From Phycisphaerales bacterium (GTDB lineage Bacteria; Planctomycetota; Phycisphaerae; Phycisphaerales; UBA1924), in assembly GCA_029260555.1 (NCBI GenBank), contig JAJDCZ010000043.1, positions 1-64,000 of the forward strand: 64,000 nt of DNA, written 5' to 3'. Below, one piece after another: positions 8,570 through 17,440 of this stretch. The position numbers were made by a program, and so were the translations under genes. The stretch's first letter is position 1; each line of letters begins with the position of its first letter. The notes under the pieces are model-generated. The model saw only the letters and a list, made by a program, of their open reading frames with translations, was not told the DNA's origin and made no database searches.

Positions 8570-10552
8570 ATGTCATTTGAAGCAGCGGTGCATGCGCAGG
8601 CGATTGAGCTTGATCGGCTTTGTCTGGAGATGACAGCCCAGGCGGGTAGTGGACATCCGACGACAGCAACAGCATTAGGGCACATTGTGACGGTGTTGAT
8701 GTTCAACTCGATGCGGTGGAGCCCTGATTACCCGGGTTATCCAACAAGTGATCGGCTGGTGCTTTCAGCGGGGCACGCGGTGCCGATTGTGTACGCAGCA
8801 GCAGCCAAGCTGGGTGTGAAGGTGGGATGCAGTGAAGATGGTGATACTGAGAACCTCAAGCCTTTGACGGTTGAGGATCTTTCAACACTACGGGCGTGGG
8901 ATTCGGTTCTGGATGGGCATCCCAATCCGATGGAGGGATTTCCGTTTTTTGATGCCGCTACGGGTTCGCTGGGTCAGGGCTTGAGTGTGGCGGGTGGGAT
9001 TGCAGAAGCAGCCCGGATCGACGGGCTGGATCGCAAGATCTATTGCATCATTGGTGATGGAGAATCTCGCGAGGGCCAGGTGGCTGAGGCGATTGATTTT
9101 CTGGTTGATCGTGGTTTGACGAATGTGCTGCCCATTTTCAGTTGTAATGGGTATGGGCAGGCGGATCGTGTTTCGGATCAGCAGTCAACAGAGAGGCTGA
9201 GTGCCAAGCTCGAAGCTGCGGGCGTGAGTGTGAAGACGATTGACGGGCACAACCCTGAGCAGATAAAAGCGGCTTTTGAATGGTTTACAGGTGAAGCTGG
9301 TCAGCCGGGGGCAAGCGTTAAAGCGGTGGTTGCCAAGACGGTTAAGGGTTGGGGCACGCCATCCATGCAGGGCGGGGGCTGGCATGGCAAGCCTGCAACA
9401 GGTGATGCACTGACAAGGGCGCTGGGCGAGCTTGATGAAAGGCGTGTGGAGTTGACGAGTTCGTTGACATCAACCGATGCGTTTGAGATTCAGCCACCTG
9501 CAGAGGCACCGGCGCCAGCAGCCCCAGCGGAGGATGTGCCTTCGTTGAGCAATGCGATGCGGCGGTTTGATATGGAATCGCTCTTGCACACGGGGAAACT
9601 GGCGACGCGCAAGGCGTATGGGTTGGCACTTCGGTCGATTGGTCATGTGAACTCTCAGGTGGTGGTGCTGGATGCGGATGTTTCCAACTCGACCTTTGCT
9701 GAGACCTTTGGCAAGGATTCGGATCTTTCTGATCGCTTTATTGAGTGCAAGATTGCAGAGCAGAACATGGTTTCGGTTGGTGCGGGTGTGAGTGCGGGCG
9801 GGAAAGTGCCATTCTGCTCGACCTTTGCCAAGTTTTTCACGCGTGCGTATGACCAGATCGAGATGGCGATCAACTCGGGTGCGAATCTGAAGCTGGTGGG
9901 TTCTCATGCGGGGATCACGCTTGCATCTGATGGTCCCAGCCAGATGTCGCTGCCGGATGTGTCGTGGTTCAGAGCGTGGACGACGATGAAGGATCATCGC
10001 GGGAATCCGGGGTGTTATGTGCTTCAGCCTGCGGATGCGTTTGCAGCTTATGGGTTGACAGCAGCGATGGCTGAGTATGAGGGTGTGTGCTATATGCGCA
10101 CGCTTCGGGCCGAGACGGAGTTTATTTACTCAGATGATCATGTGTTCAATCTGGGCGGGTTTGAGGTTCTTGCTGAGGGGCGGGATATTTGTCTGTGTGC
10201 CTCGGGGATTATGGTGCATGAGGCGAACAAGGCGATTGATGCACTGGACCGTGCTGGGGTGAGCGCGACGCTGGTGGATTTGTATTCGCTGCCTTTTGAT
10301 TCTGAGAAGCTGCTGGATGTGATCAACGAGAACAACGGATATGTGATCTCGCTTGAGGATAACTATGGCGGCGGGATTGGATCAGCACTTGCAGATGTGA
10401 TGACAGAGTCTGGCGACGCTTTTCAGCTGACGCAGATGCATGTCAAGCGAATTCCCAAGAGTGCACGGACACCAGAAGAGATGCTTGAGATGTGCAACTT
10501 GAATGCAGAAGCCATCACCAAGGCAGCGATGGAAGTGCTTCAGGTTGTCTGA
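8570..10552 (+). CDS. tkt: Transketolase
   Basis: Transketolase moves two-carbon units between sugar phosphates with thiamine diphosphate (ThDP) and Mg2+. The 660-residue protein has the full three-domain layout. In the ThDP-binding N-terminal domain, AGSGHPTTA and GDGESREGQVAEA (the GDG...N-type cofactor motif) are visible. The middle pyrimidine domain shows DADVSNSTF and FIECKIAEQNM (the conserved ThDP-activating glutamate), and the C-terminal domain begins near FNLGGFEVL. An alanine/proline-rich linker (about residues 306-325) joins the first two domains. A Shine-Dalgarno-like AAGGAA lies about 11 bases before the ATG. A strong intrinsic terminator follows at 10614-10645, so it is probably transcribed alone. 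It should serve the pentose phosphate pathway. Confidence 0.93.
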   Translation: MSFEAAVHAQAIELDRLCLEMTAQAGSGHPTTATALGHIVTVLMFNSMRWSPDYPGYPTSDRLVLSAGHAVPIVYAAAAKLGVKVGCSEDGDTENLKPLTVEDLSTLRAWDSVLDGHPNPMEGFPFFDAATGSLGQGLSVAGGIAEAARIDGLDRKIYCIIGDGESREGQVAEAIDFLVDRGLTNVLPIFSCNGYGQADRVSDQQSTERLSAKLEAAGVSVKTIDGHNPEQIKAAFEWFTGEAGQPGASVKAVVAKTVKGWGTPSMQGGGWHGKPATGDALTRALGELDERRVELTSSLTSTDAFEIQPPAEAPAPAAPAEDVPSLSNAMRRFDMESLLHTGKLATRKAYGLALRSIGHVNSQVVVLDADVSNSTFAETFGKDSDLSDRFIECKIAEQNMVSVGAGVSAGGKVPFCSTFAKFFTRAYDQIEMAINSGANLKLVGSHAGITLASDGPSQMSLPDVSWFRAWTTMKDHRGNPGCYVLQPADAFAAYGLTAAMAEYEGVCYMRTLRAETEFIYSDDHVFNLGGFEVLAEGRDICLCASGIMVHEANKAIDALDRAGVSATLVDLYSLPFDSEKLLDVINENNGYVISLEDNYGGGIGSALADVMTESGDAFQLTQMHVKRIPKSARTPEEMLEMCNLNAEAITKAAMEVLQVV

Positions 10553-10613
10553 TGGGTGAATAAACCAGAGTAACAGATCAGGTTTCATCATTTTAATCAT
10601 GGTTTTATCATGG

Positions 10614-10645
10614 GAACCCCGCATTGAGGTGCGGGGTTCTTTTTT
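10614..10645 (+). terminator. Intrinsic terminator after transketolase
   Basis: A 10-bp perfect stem GAACCCCGCA / TGCGGGGTTC with a 6-base loop is followed by six T. It lies about 60 bases past the transketolase stop and before the lpd gene, so the two genes are likely separate transcription units. Confidence 0.9.
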
Positions 10646-10747
10646 GTGGGTCATGAGGGCTATAAAGTGATCGATCTGGATGAGCTAGGTGTGATTGAGT
10701 TCCTATAGTGAGGCTCAAGGATGACACACAATTGAAAGGTACGAGCG

Positions 10748-12286
10748 GTGGCAGACAAGCACTTTGATGTGATCGTGATTGGTGGCGGGCCTGCGGGGTA
10801 TGTCGGAGCGATCCGGGCTGCTCAACTTGGGTACAGGGTGGCTTGTGTCGAGCGAGCCAAGCTTGGGGGTGTGTGTCTGAACTGGGGGTGCATACCGACC
10901 AAGGCGTTGCTTGCCAACGCGGAGCTTTTTGAAAAGTGCTCACAGCAGTCTGAGACCTGGGGGCTGAGTTTCAAGGATCTGAGCTTTGACTGGTCAAAAA
11001 CGATCGGCAGAAGCCGTGATGTTGCAAGCAAGCTGAACAAGGGCATCGCGTACTTGTTCAAGAAGAACAAAATCACGCATATTGAGGGTAATGCCAGGAT
11101 TGTCAGCGCAGCAACAGGCGGCAAATGCAAAGTGGAGGTGTCTGACTGTGAGGTGCAGGAGGAACTAACACATGCACCAGCCAAGCCTGCGACCAAAGCG
11201 CGGGAGACGATCACTGCGAATCATGTGATTGTGGCAACAGGATCGGTTGCGCGAGACCTGCCCTTTGCACGGTTTGATGGCGATCGGATCTGGGGTGCAC
11301 GGGAAGCGATGTTTAATCAGGAACAGCCCGAACGGCTGGTGGTGATTGGTGCGGGGGCGATCGGAATGGAGTTTGCGTATTTCTACCACACCTTTGGAAC
11401 GAAGGTGACGGTGGTGGAGATGCTGGACAGGATTCTGCCGGTGGAGGATTCGGACATTTCCAAGGCCTTGGCCAAGGTGTACAAGAAGCACAAGATGGAT
11501 ATGCGGACGGGGCACACGACGCTGAATGTTGAGAAGAGCAAGACGGGGGTGAAGGTGACGATTGCGCCGTTCAAGGATGGCAAGGCAGACGAGTCCAGGA
11601 AAGAAGTGCTGGAAGCGGATCGTGTGCTGGTAGCGATTGGTGTGCGAGGCCGATTTGACGGGTTGTTTGATGATTCGCTTGGGCTTGAAGTTGTGAAGGA
11701 TCATATTCAGACAGATTTCAAGCCTGGGGTGACGCGGGATGAAGCGATTGATTACAAGACGAATCTGGCGGGGGTGTATGCGGTGGGTGATGTGATTGGG
11801 CCTCCCTGGCTTGCGCATGTGGCATCAGAGGAAGCGGTTTTGTGTGTTGAGCGGATTGCCTGGCGTGAGGGGAAGCTTGATCATGAGCCGATTGCGATTG
11901 ATTACACGACGATTCCGGGGTGTACATATTGTCATCCACAGGTGGCGAGTGTCGGGTTTACAGAAGATGCGCTCAAAGCGCAGGGGCTGAAGAAAGGCGT
12001 GGATTATGAAGTGGGAACTTTCCCCTTTTCTGCGCTGGGCAAGGCGATTGCAACCAATCAGACCGACGGGATGACCAAGATAATCCGGGGTTTGCCACGA
12101 GGCGAGATTCTCGGAGCACACATCATGGGTGATCAGGCAACGGAGTTGATTGGTGAAATGGGGCTTGCGCGTCGGCTGGAAGCGACGACCGAAGAGATCA
12201 TTTGCACGATCCATGCCCATCCGACGATGCACGAGTCATTGCATGAAGGGGCACTTGCAGCAGAGGGCAAGGCGATTCACAACTGA
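10748..12286 (+). CDS. lpdA: Dihydrolipoyl dehydrogenase (E3)
   Basis: This flavoprotein reoxidises dihydrolipoamide in 2-oxoacid dehydrogenase or glycine cleavage complexes. The 512-residue product has the FAD-binding GGGPAGYVGAIRAAQLG motif, the redox-active disulfide in GGVCLNWGCIPTK, the NAD-binding GAGAIGMEFA motif, the second FAD motif AVGDVIG, and the C-terminal catalytic dyad HAHPTMHE. It starts with GTG at 10748, supported by a GAAAGG-like site upstream. A charged insertion at about residues 133-156 (CEVQEELTHAP...) lengthens the first domain compared with most E3 proteins. No E1 or E2 gene is adjacent, so which complex it serves cannot be told. Confidence 0.94.
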   Translation: MADKHFDVIVIGGGPAGYVGAIRAAQLGYRVACVERAKLGGVCLNWGCIPTKALLANAELFEKCSQQSETWGLSFKDLSFDWSKTIGRSRDVASKLNKGIAYLFKKNKITHIEGNARIVSAATGGKCKVEVSDCEVQEELTHAPAKPATKARETITANHVIVATGSVARDLPFARFDGDRIWGAREAMFNQEQPERLVVIGAGAIGMEFAYFYHTFGTKVTVVEMLDRILPVEDSDISKALAKVYKKHKMDMRTGHTTLNVEKSKTGVKVTIAPFKDGKADESRKEVLEADRVLVAIGVRGRFDGLFDDSLGLEVVKDHIQTDFKPGVTRDEAIDYKTNLAGVYAVGDVIGPPWLAHVASEEAVLCVERIAWREGKLDHEPIAIDYTTIPGCTYCHPQVASVGFTEDALKAQGLKKGVDYEVGTFPFSALGKAIATNQTDGMTKIIRGLPRGEILGAHIMGDQATELIGEMGLARRLEATTEEIICTIHAHPTMHESLHEGALAAEGKAIHN

Positions 12287-12447
12287 GTTGAATCGTCCGA
12301 TACTTTTTGATCGGTTTGATCGCAGCATGTACTGATTGTTGTTTGTTTGTGTTCAGATTAGATATAGATTTTGTTTAATGGTGCAGAAACCTGTTGGTTT
12401 CCAGAGCGTTTGTGTGTAGATTGGGAGCTGGGCGGAGATTCTGTGTG

Positions 12448-15400
12448 ATGGAGCGGGCGATGAGTGCGTTGTTGAATCACAAGCTGGTTGTGTTTGTCGC
12501 TGTGATGGGTGTATGGGCTGGGGGTGTAGCCGCGGGGGGGGATGCAAGGGGGCAGGATCAGGGGCAGGGACTCTTGTTGCGTGTGGGGGAGGTGGATACG
12601 GATGGTGGCAGGTTTGTGCTGGGGAACTGGCTTGGTGATGGTGCGGGGTTGGTCAACAGGGAGGGTGGGAAAAGGGGTGCGAGGTTTGTGATTCAGCTGG
12701 ATGGGCCGATGACGCTTGAAAGGCGGGCGGCACTGGAGGGTGTGGGGTTGGAGCTGGGTGCATATTTGCCAGCGAATGCGTATGTGGTGAGGCTGGGGGG
12801 CGGGGCAATGGAGCCTGTGGATGTGCGCGCGATGAATGGGCTTGGATTCGTGCGTTGGGGCTCAGCGTATATGAAGGCGTGGAAGCTGGCGCCGGAGTTG
12901 AATGAGCTGACAAGAACAAAGGCTGACAGTGTAAATGTGGTGGTGACGCTGTTCGGTAAAGAGGATGGCGCAGGGGTTCAGCAATATGTAGCCAAAGCTG
13001 GGGGGCGTGTGGGCTGGATGCGAGATGAGGGTGGGCATGTGACTGCGGGGGTGGAGCTTGCTGGGGGGTTTGTGGAGGGGCTGGGTGATCTGGATGAGGT
13101 CATGTTTGTCGAGCCGATGCCAGCAGTTGAGTTGCGGGCAAGGCGAAACAATACAAATCGGTGGGTGGTGCAGGGTGACAGCGTTCAGCAGACTCCGATG
13201 TACGATGCGGGGATTGTGGGTGCGGGCCAGGTGATCGGTGTGCTGGACAGCCCGGTGGACCAGAACCATTGTTCGTTTGCGGGTCAGATTCTGGCGTATA
13301 ACGGGTCGGGGCTGGCGCATTTTCATGGGACGCATGTTGCAGCGACTGCGATGGGTGATTCTGGTCAGAATGATAATGGGCGCGGGGTGGCGTATGGATC
13401 ATTGTTGGTGTGGGGGCCGATCCCGAGCTTTGATGAAGCGTCGATAGTGGGATCGCTGACGCTTCAGCATGTCAGTGGGGCGCGGATACACAACAACAGT
13501 TGGGGCAATGATGCAACGACAGCATATGACTCGTTGGCGCGGGGGTTTGATGTTTTTTGTTACAGCAATGAAATGGACTTTGTGAGTGTTTCGGTGACGA
13601 ACACGGGGACACTGAAGAATCCTGAGAATGCGAAGAATGTGCTATCGGTGGGGGCGAGTCAGGATTGGCCCAATCAGAATGATTTTTGTTCCGGAGGGAC
13701 GGGGCCTACAGCGGATGGGAGACGCAAGCCTGAGATATTTGCTCCGGGTTGTGCAACACAAAGCGCGACGGTTGGGAGTGCATGTGGGACGACGGGTTTG
13801 ACGGGGACATCGATGGCGGGGCCTGTGATTGCAGGGGCAGCAGCACTGGTGCGCGAGTATTTTATGGAGGGGTTTTATCCGAGTGGTGTTGCGACGGGTA
13901 CTGATTCATTTGAGCCGAGCGGGGTGTTGGTGAAGGCGGTGTTGTTGAATAGTGCTGTAGATATGACGGGGGTTTCGGGGTATCCCAGTGATCAGGAGGG
14001 TTGGGGCAGGGTGCGGTTGAGGGATGCTGTGTATCTGGCGGATGATGTGCGCGGGGTGGTGGTGCGGGATGTACTTAATGGGCAGGGGTTGAGTACGGGG
14101 CAGATGACAGAGGTATTGATTAATGTGCTGGGAAATGGTGGCGGGGAAGAGTTGGGAGTTACGGTGGCGTGGACTGAGCCTGCAGCCAGTGCGGGGGTGA
14201 GCTTTGCGCAGGTGAATGATCTTGATCTGGAAGTGGTGTCGCCATCTGGGGCGGTGTATCTGGGCAATGTGTTTGCTGGGGGTGAGTCAACAACGGGCGG
14301 GGCGCGGGATGATCGGAACAATGTGGAGCAGGTTCGTATTGGTGTGCCTGAGGTGGGGGTGTGGCGGGTTCGTGTGCGCGGGGCGGGTGTGGCTGTGGGA
14401 CTGCAGGGATATGGGCTGGTGGTGAGCGGCGATGTTCAGATGGAGAACAGCGGGGTGGATGTGGCTGTGGTATCGCAGGTTCCGAGTCTTGTAGCCCCCG
14501 GTCAGACGGTTGATGTGAGGGCGCGGGTTCGGGCTGGGAACGATGTGCTGGTGGGTCAGAGTGTGACGCTGAGCTTTTCGTTTGATGGCAAAGCTTATGT
14601 GACGGTAATGATGCAGGCAGCGGGTGGTGATGAGTATGTTGCGACGGTGCCTTGGGGTCAGTGTGGTGAGGTAGTAGATTTTTATGTATCTGCTGAGGGT
14701 GTGAACTCGGGCGTGGTGACGAGTCCTGCGGGGGGGATGCAGAGTCCGGCGAGCTATGGGGTTGGAGTCATAACGACGATTGTGAGCGAGGATTTTGAGG
14801 TTGATGCGGGATGGACGGTGCAGAATGATCCATCGCTGACTGCGGGGGCATGGGAACGAGGTGTGCCTGTGGGGTTTGGTGATCGGGGTGATCCGCCGAG
14901 CGATTATGATGGGTCGGGGATGTGCTGGTTGACGGAGAATCTGGATGGCAACTCGGATGTTGATGGCGGGCCGACGCTGCTGGAGACGGTGGATTATGAC
15001 CTGAGTTTATTTCCAGAGGCGCAGGTGTCATATTTACGGTGGTTTTTCAGCCACAACGGCAATGACACGCTGGATGTGGAAATTTCAGATGACGGGGGTG
15101 TGAGCTGGGCACAGTTAGAATCGATCACGAGCAATACAAACTGGGTTGTTTCATCATTTTTGATTACGGATTATGTGAACACGATGAATCAGGTGCGGGT
15201 GCGTTTTTCTGCAAGCGATTCGCCGAACAACTCGATTGTGGAAGCAGGGCTTGATGCGTTTGTGATTGACGAGTTTGTGTGTGTGGATGTGTGTGCAGCA
15301 GATTTTACGGGTGATGGGTCATTGGATGTGCTGGACTTTTTCGCGTTTATTGTGCTGTTTGATAGCGGGGATGCACGAGCGGATCTGAATCGTGACGGGG

Positions 15401-15459
15401 GAGTGGATGTGCTTGATTTCTTTGAGCTGATGGTGCAGTTTGGGAAGGGGTGTGGGTAA
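12448..15459 (+). CDS. Secreted subtilisin-like serine protease with dockerin-like tail
   Basis: A roughly 1003-residue exported peptidase of the S8 (subtilase) family. After a signal peptide and a propeptide-like region (to about residue 240), the catalytic triad is seen as Asp267 in GVLDSPVD, His296 in FHGTHVAA and Ser455 in GTSMAGPVIAGAA. A proprotein-convertase-like or CUB-like beta region follows, then a region beginning EDFEVDAGW that resembles a carbohydrate-binding or MAM-like sandwich. The C-terminus is a two-repeat EF-hand/dockerin-like module (DVLDFFAF, DVLDFFEL) ending GKGCG. The ATG at 12448 is preferred, with GGAG about 10 bases upstream; ATG 12460 and a TTG at 12394 are alternatives. 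It is the first of six proteins here with this tail. Confidence 0.88.
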   Translation: MERAMSALLNHKLVVFVAVMGVWAGGVAAGGDARGQDQGQGLLLRVGEVDTDGGRFVLGNWLGDGAGLVNREGGKRGARFVIQLDGPMTLERRAALEGVGLELGAYLPANAYVVRLGGGAMEPVDVRAMNGLGFVRWGSAYMKAWKLAPELNELTRTKADSVNVVVTLFGKEDGAGVQQYVAKAGGRVGWMRDEGGHVTAGVELAGGFVEGLGDLDEVMFVEPMPAVELRARRNNTNRWVVQGDSVQQTPMYDAGIVGAGQVIGVLDSPVDQNHCSFAGQILAYNGSGLAHFHGTHVAATAMGDSGQNDNGRGVAYGSLLVWGPIPSFDEASIVGSLTLQHVSGARIHNNSWGNDATTAYDSLARGFDVFCYSNEMDFVSVSVTNTGTLKNPENAKNVLSVGASQDWPNQNDFCSGGTGPTADGRRKPEIFAPGCATQSATVGSACGTTGLTGTSMAGPVIAGAAALVREYFMEGFYPSGVATGTDSFEPSGVLVKAVLLNSAVDMTGVSGYPSDQEGWGRVRLRDAVYLADDVRGVVVRDVLNGQGLSTGQMTEVLINVLGNGGGEELGVTVAWTEPAASAGVSFAQVNDLDLEVVSPSGAVYLGNVFAGGESTTGGARDDRNNVEQVRIGVPEVGVWRVRVRGAGVAVGLQGYGLVVSGDVQMENSGVDVAVVSQVPSLVAPGQTVDVRARVRAGNDVLVGQSVTLSFSFDGKAYVTVMMQAAGGDEYVATVPWGQCGEVVDFYVSAEGVNSGVVTSPAGGMQSPASYGVGVITTIVSEDFEVDAGWTVQNDPSLTAGAWERGVPVGFGDRGDPPSDYDGSGMCWLTENLDGNSDVDGGPTLLETVDYDLSLFPEAQVSYLRWFFSHNGNDTLDVEISDDGGVSWAQLESITSNTNWVVSSFLITDYVNTMNQVRVRFSASDSPNNSIVEAGLDAFVIDEFVCVDVCAADFTGDGSLDVLDFFAFIVLFDSGDARADLNRDGGVDVLDFFELMVQFGKGCG

Positions 15460-15473
15460 GGTCGGGTGAGGGG

Positions 15474-17231
15474 TTATTTTTGTGAAGCAGCCTGAACGAT
15501 GAGCGTGATGACATCAAGGTCGTTGTACGAGATGCGGCTGATGGGCTTGTCGTTGATATAGACGGTGGGGACAGCATGTACGCCAAGACGGGCAGCGGCG
15601 CGGGCATCTTCGACGATGGCTCTGCCAACAACGGGTTCATCAAGAAGCGATTGGAAAGTCTGAATGTCAAGACCCATCTGGGGGGCGATTTCAAGGATGG
15701 CTATGCGATTGATGGCATCGGGGTTTGAGAGCAGCCAGTCGTTCATCGCCCAGAAAGCATCGTTGCCTGCGAGTTGGCCAGCAGCTTCAGTAGCTTTGGC
15801 AGCCAGGCATGCGCCGGGGTGGATGGTTTTTTTTACAGCAGGATTGCAGGTGCGGTCTACGGGGTGGTGTCGGTAGGTGTAATTGATGTCTGAGCGGGCG
15901 CTCAGGAGAGCCATGATTGTGTTGTGTGCCTCGGCGGTTTTGGGCTGAAGGTGATCGCCGAACATGGTGATGCGGATGGGGGCGTCAGTGGGACCAAGGG
16001 TCCACTTGCTGGTGTCGGGGGGTTGAGGCTTTGGGGTTTGATTTTTCCAGAGATTGACGAGGCGGTCTTGTGCGGAGGGAGGTGTAACGGATTTTTGTCG
16101 TTGCGTTGCGGGGATGGATTGAACAGCACGGATGATAGCGTTGTGTGCGCTGAAGCCTGTGAGTTCGATGTTGTTGATGAAGATCATGGGGGTTTGGGTG
16201 AGACCCAGGGAGAGGGCCTGGTCGATGTCTTGCTGGACGAGGTCGAGGGTTGTGCTGGAGGTCATGAGGGTGATGAAGGTTTTTTGGTCGAGGTTCATGC
16301 GTTTGAGTTGCTGGTTGAGTTGGTTGTCGGTGAATGAGCCTTGGACGGAGAAGAGCCATTGGTGCATGGTTGTGTAGGTGTCGATGCTGCCGATGAAGCC
16401 TGCAGCTTCGACAGCACGGGCAGCCCAGCAGGCGTTTGGGTGGGGGTTTGATGTAAGATTTTTATTACAGTCTGAGCACATGGGAAAATGCTTGAAGGAA
16501 ACGGAAACATCGGTGCGTGTTTTCAAGAGAGTGTCGATCTGGGATTCGACAGCTTTGCAATCAGGGCACTGGTAGTCAGAGAAGATGACGATGTGGATGG
16601 GGGCATTGGTTGGACCAAGGGTGTAGCGGCCTGTGAAGGAGGGGGCGGAAGATGTGGCTGTTGAGCTTGCTAGGTCTTGGGTGTTTTGGGCGAGTTGGTC
16701 TTGGGCGCGGGTTGTTGCCTGGGTGCTGGCTGCGGCCTGGGTTAGGATGAGGGATGTGGTGATGATGAAGACGGTGAGGGTGGGTGTGATGAGGGTGGGG
16801 GGAGAGAGAGTTGTATTTGGGCGCGGTGTGAGTCGGCTTGTGATCCAGGCTGTGAGAATGCTGGTGTGGACAGCGAGGCAGTAGGGGCAGAGCAGGTTTT
16901 CAATCAGCATGATGATGGTGAGTGAAAGGGAAGTGAGAAGGGCAAGGTCGAGCAGTCTGCGGGCAAGTTTGCTCGGTGAGATGAGCCAGAGGATGACGAG
17001 GGCGGGCAGAGCTGCGGTGGCGAGATGGGCGATGGGCCAATGGATGAGAGGGATGGTTGACCAGACGGTTTGAAATGCCTGGGCGCACGAGTTGGTGGGC
17101 GAACAGCCTGGGAGCGTGATGGCGGAGATTCGCTGAAACGAGAGCATGGCAGAAACTGATGCTGCGACGATGAGGGCGATGGCAGTGAGGGTGTGGGGGA
17201 GGTTTGGATAAGAAGGGTGGGGTTTAGTCAT
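15474..17231 (-). CDS. VKOR-like membrane domain fused to two thioredoxin (DsbA-like) domains
   Basis: A 585-residue disulfide-forming protein. Residues 1-165 are a vitamin-K-epoxide-reductase-like membrane domain with about five helices, the paired cysteines C43/C49 and the quinone-site C115-P-Y-C118. Residues 205-375 form a DsbA-like thioredoxin domain with active site C222-P-D-C225, an extra C252-S-D-C255 pair plus C268, and a cis-proline loop TQTPMIFIN. Residues 410-585 are a second DsbA-like copy in which both active-site cysteines are gone (Q429 and T432 in HLQPKT), although the cis-Pro loop VPTVYIND remains. Bacterial VKOR-DsbA fusions oxidise periplasmic proteins; here the cysteine-rich secreted neighbours are plausible clients (inference). 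It converges on the subtilase gene with a 14-base gap. Confidence 0.85.
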   Translation of the reverse strand: MTKPHPSYPNLPHTLTAIALIVAASVSAMLSFQRISAITLPGCSPTNSCAQAFQTVWSTIPLIHWPIAHLATAALPALVILWLISPSKLARRLLDLALLTSLSLTIIMLIENLLCPYCLAVHTSILTAWITSRLTPRPNTTLSPPTLITPTLTVFIITTSLILTQAAASTQATTRAQDQLAQNTQDLASSTATSSAPSFTGRYTLGPTNAPIHIVIFSDYQCPDCKAVESQIDTLLKTRTDVSVSFKHFPMCSDCNKNLTSNPHPNACWAARAVEAAGFIGSIDTYTTMHQWLFSVQGSFTDNQLNQQLKRMNLDQKTFITLMTSSTTLDLVQQDIDQALSLGLTQTPMIFINNIELTGFSAHNAIIRAVQSIPATQRQKSVTPPSAQDRLVNLWKNQTPKPQPPDTSKWTLGPTDAPIRITMFGDHLQPKTAEAHNTIMALLSARSDINYTYRHHPVDRTCNPAVKKTIHPGACLAAKATEAAGQLAGNDAFWAMNDWLLSNPDAINRIAILEIAPQMGLDIQTFQSLLDEPVVGRAIVEDARAAARLGVHAVPTVYINDKPISRISYNDLDVITLIVQAASQK

Positions 17232-17440
17232 GGCTATCGGCTGTAAGAATATTGGATGGTTTGTGTTTGATTGGTTCTGTGGAGAGCGAGTTTCTGGTAG
17301 GATAGTGGAATAAGGGGCTGGAGTATCTGTTGCTGCAGCGATTGTGGAGTATTTTCAGGGGGATTGGCTGGGGGCGGGGTGGGGTCGTGTATGAATGCAC
17401 GATTGAGAGAGAGTGGTTTGTAAGCAGAGAGGGGAAATGG

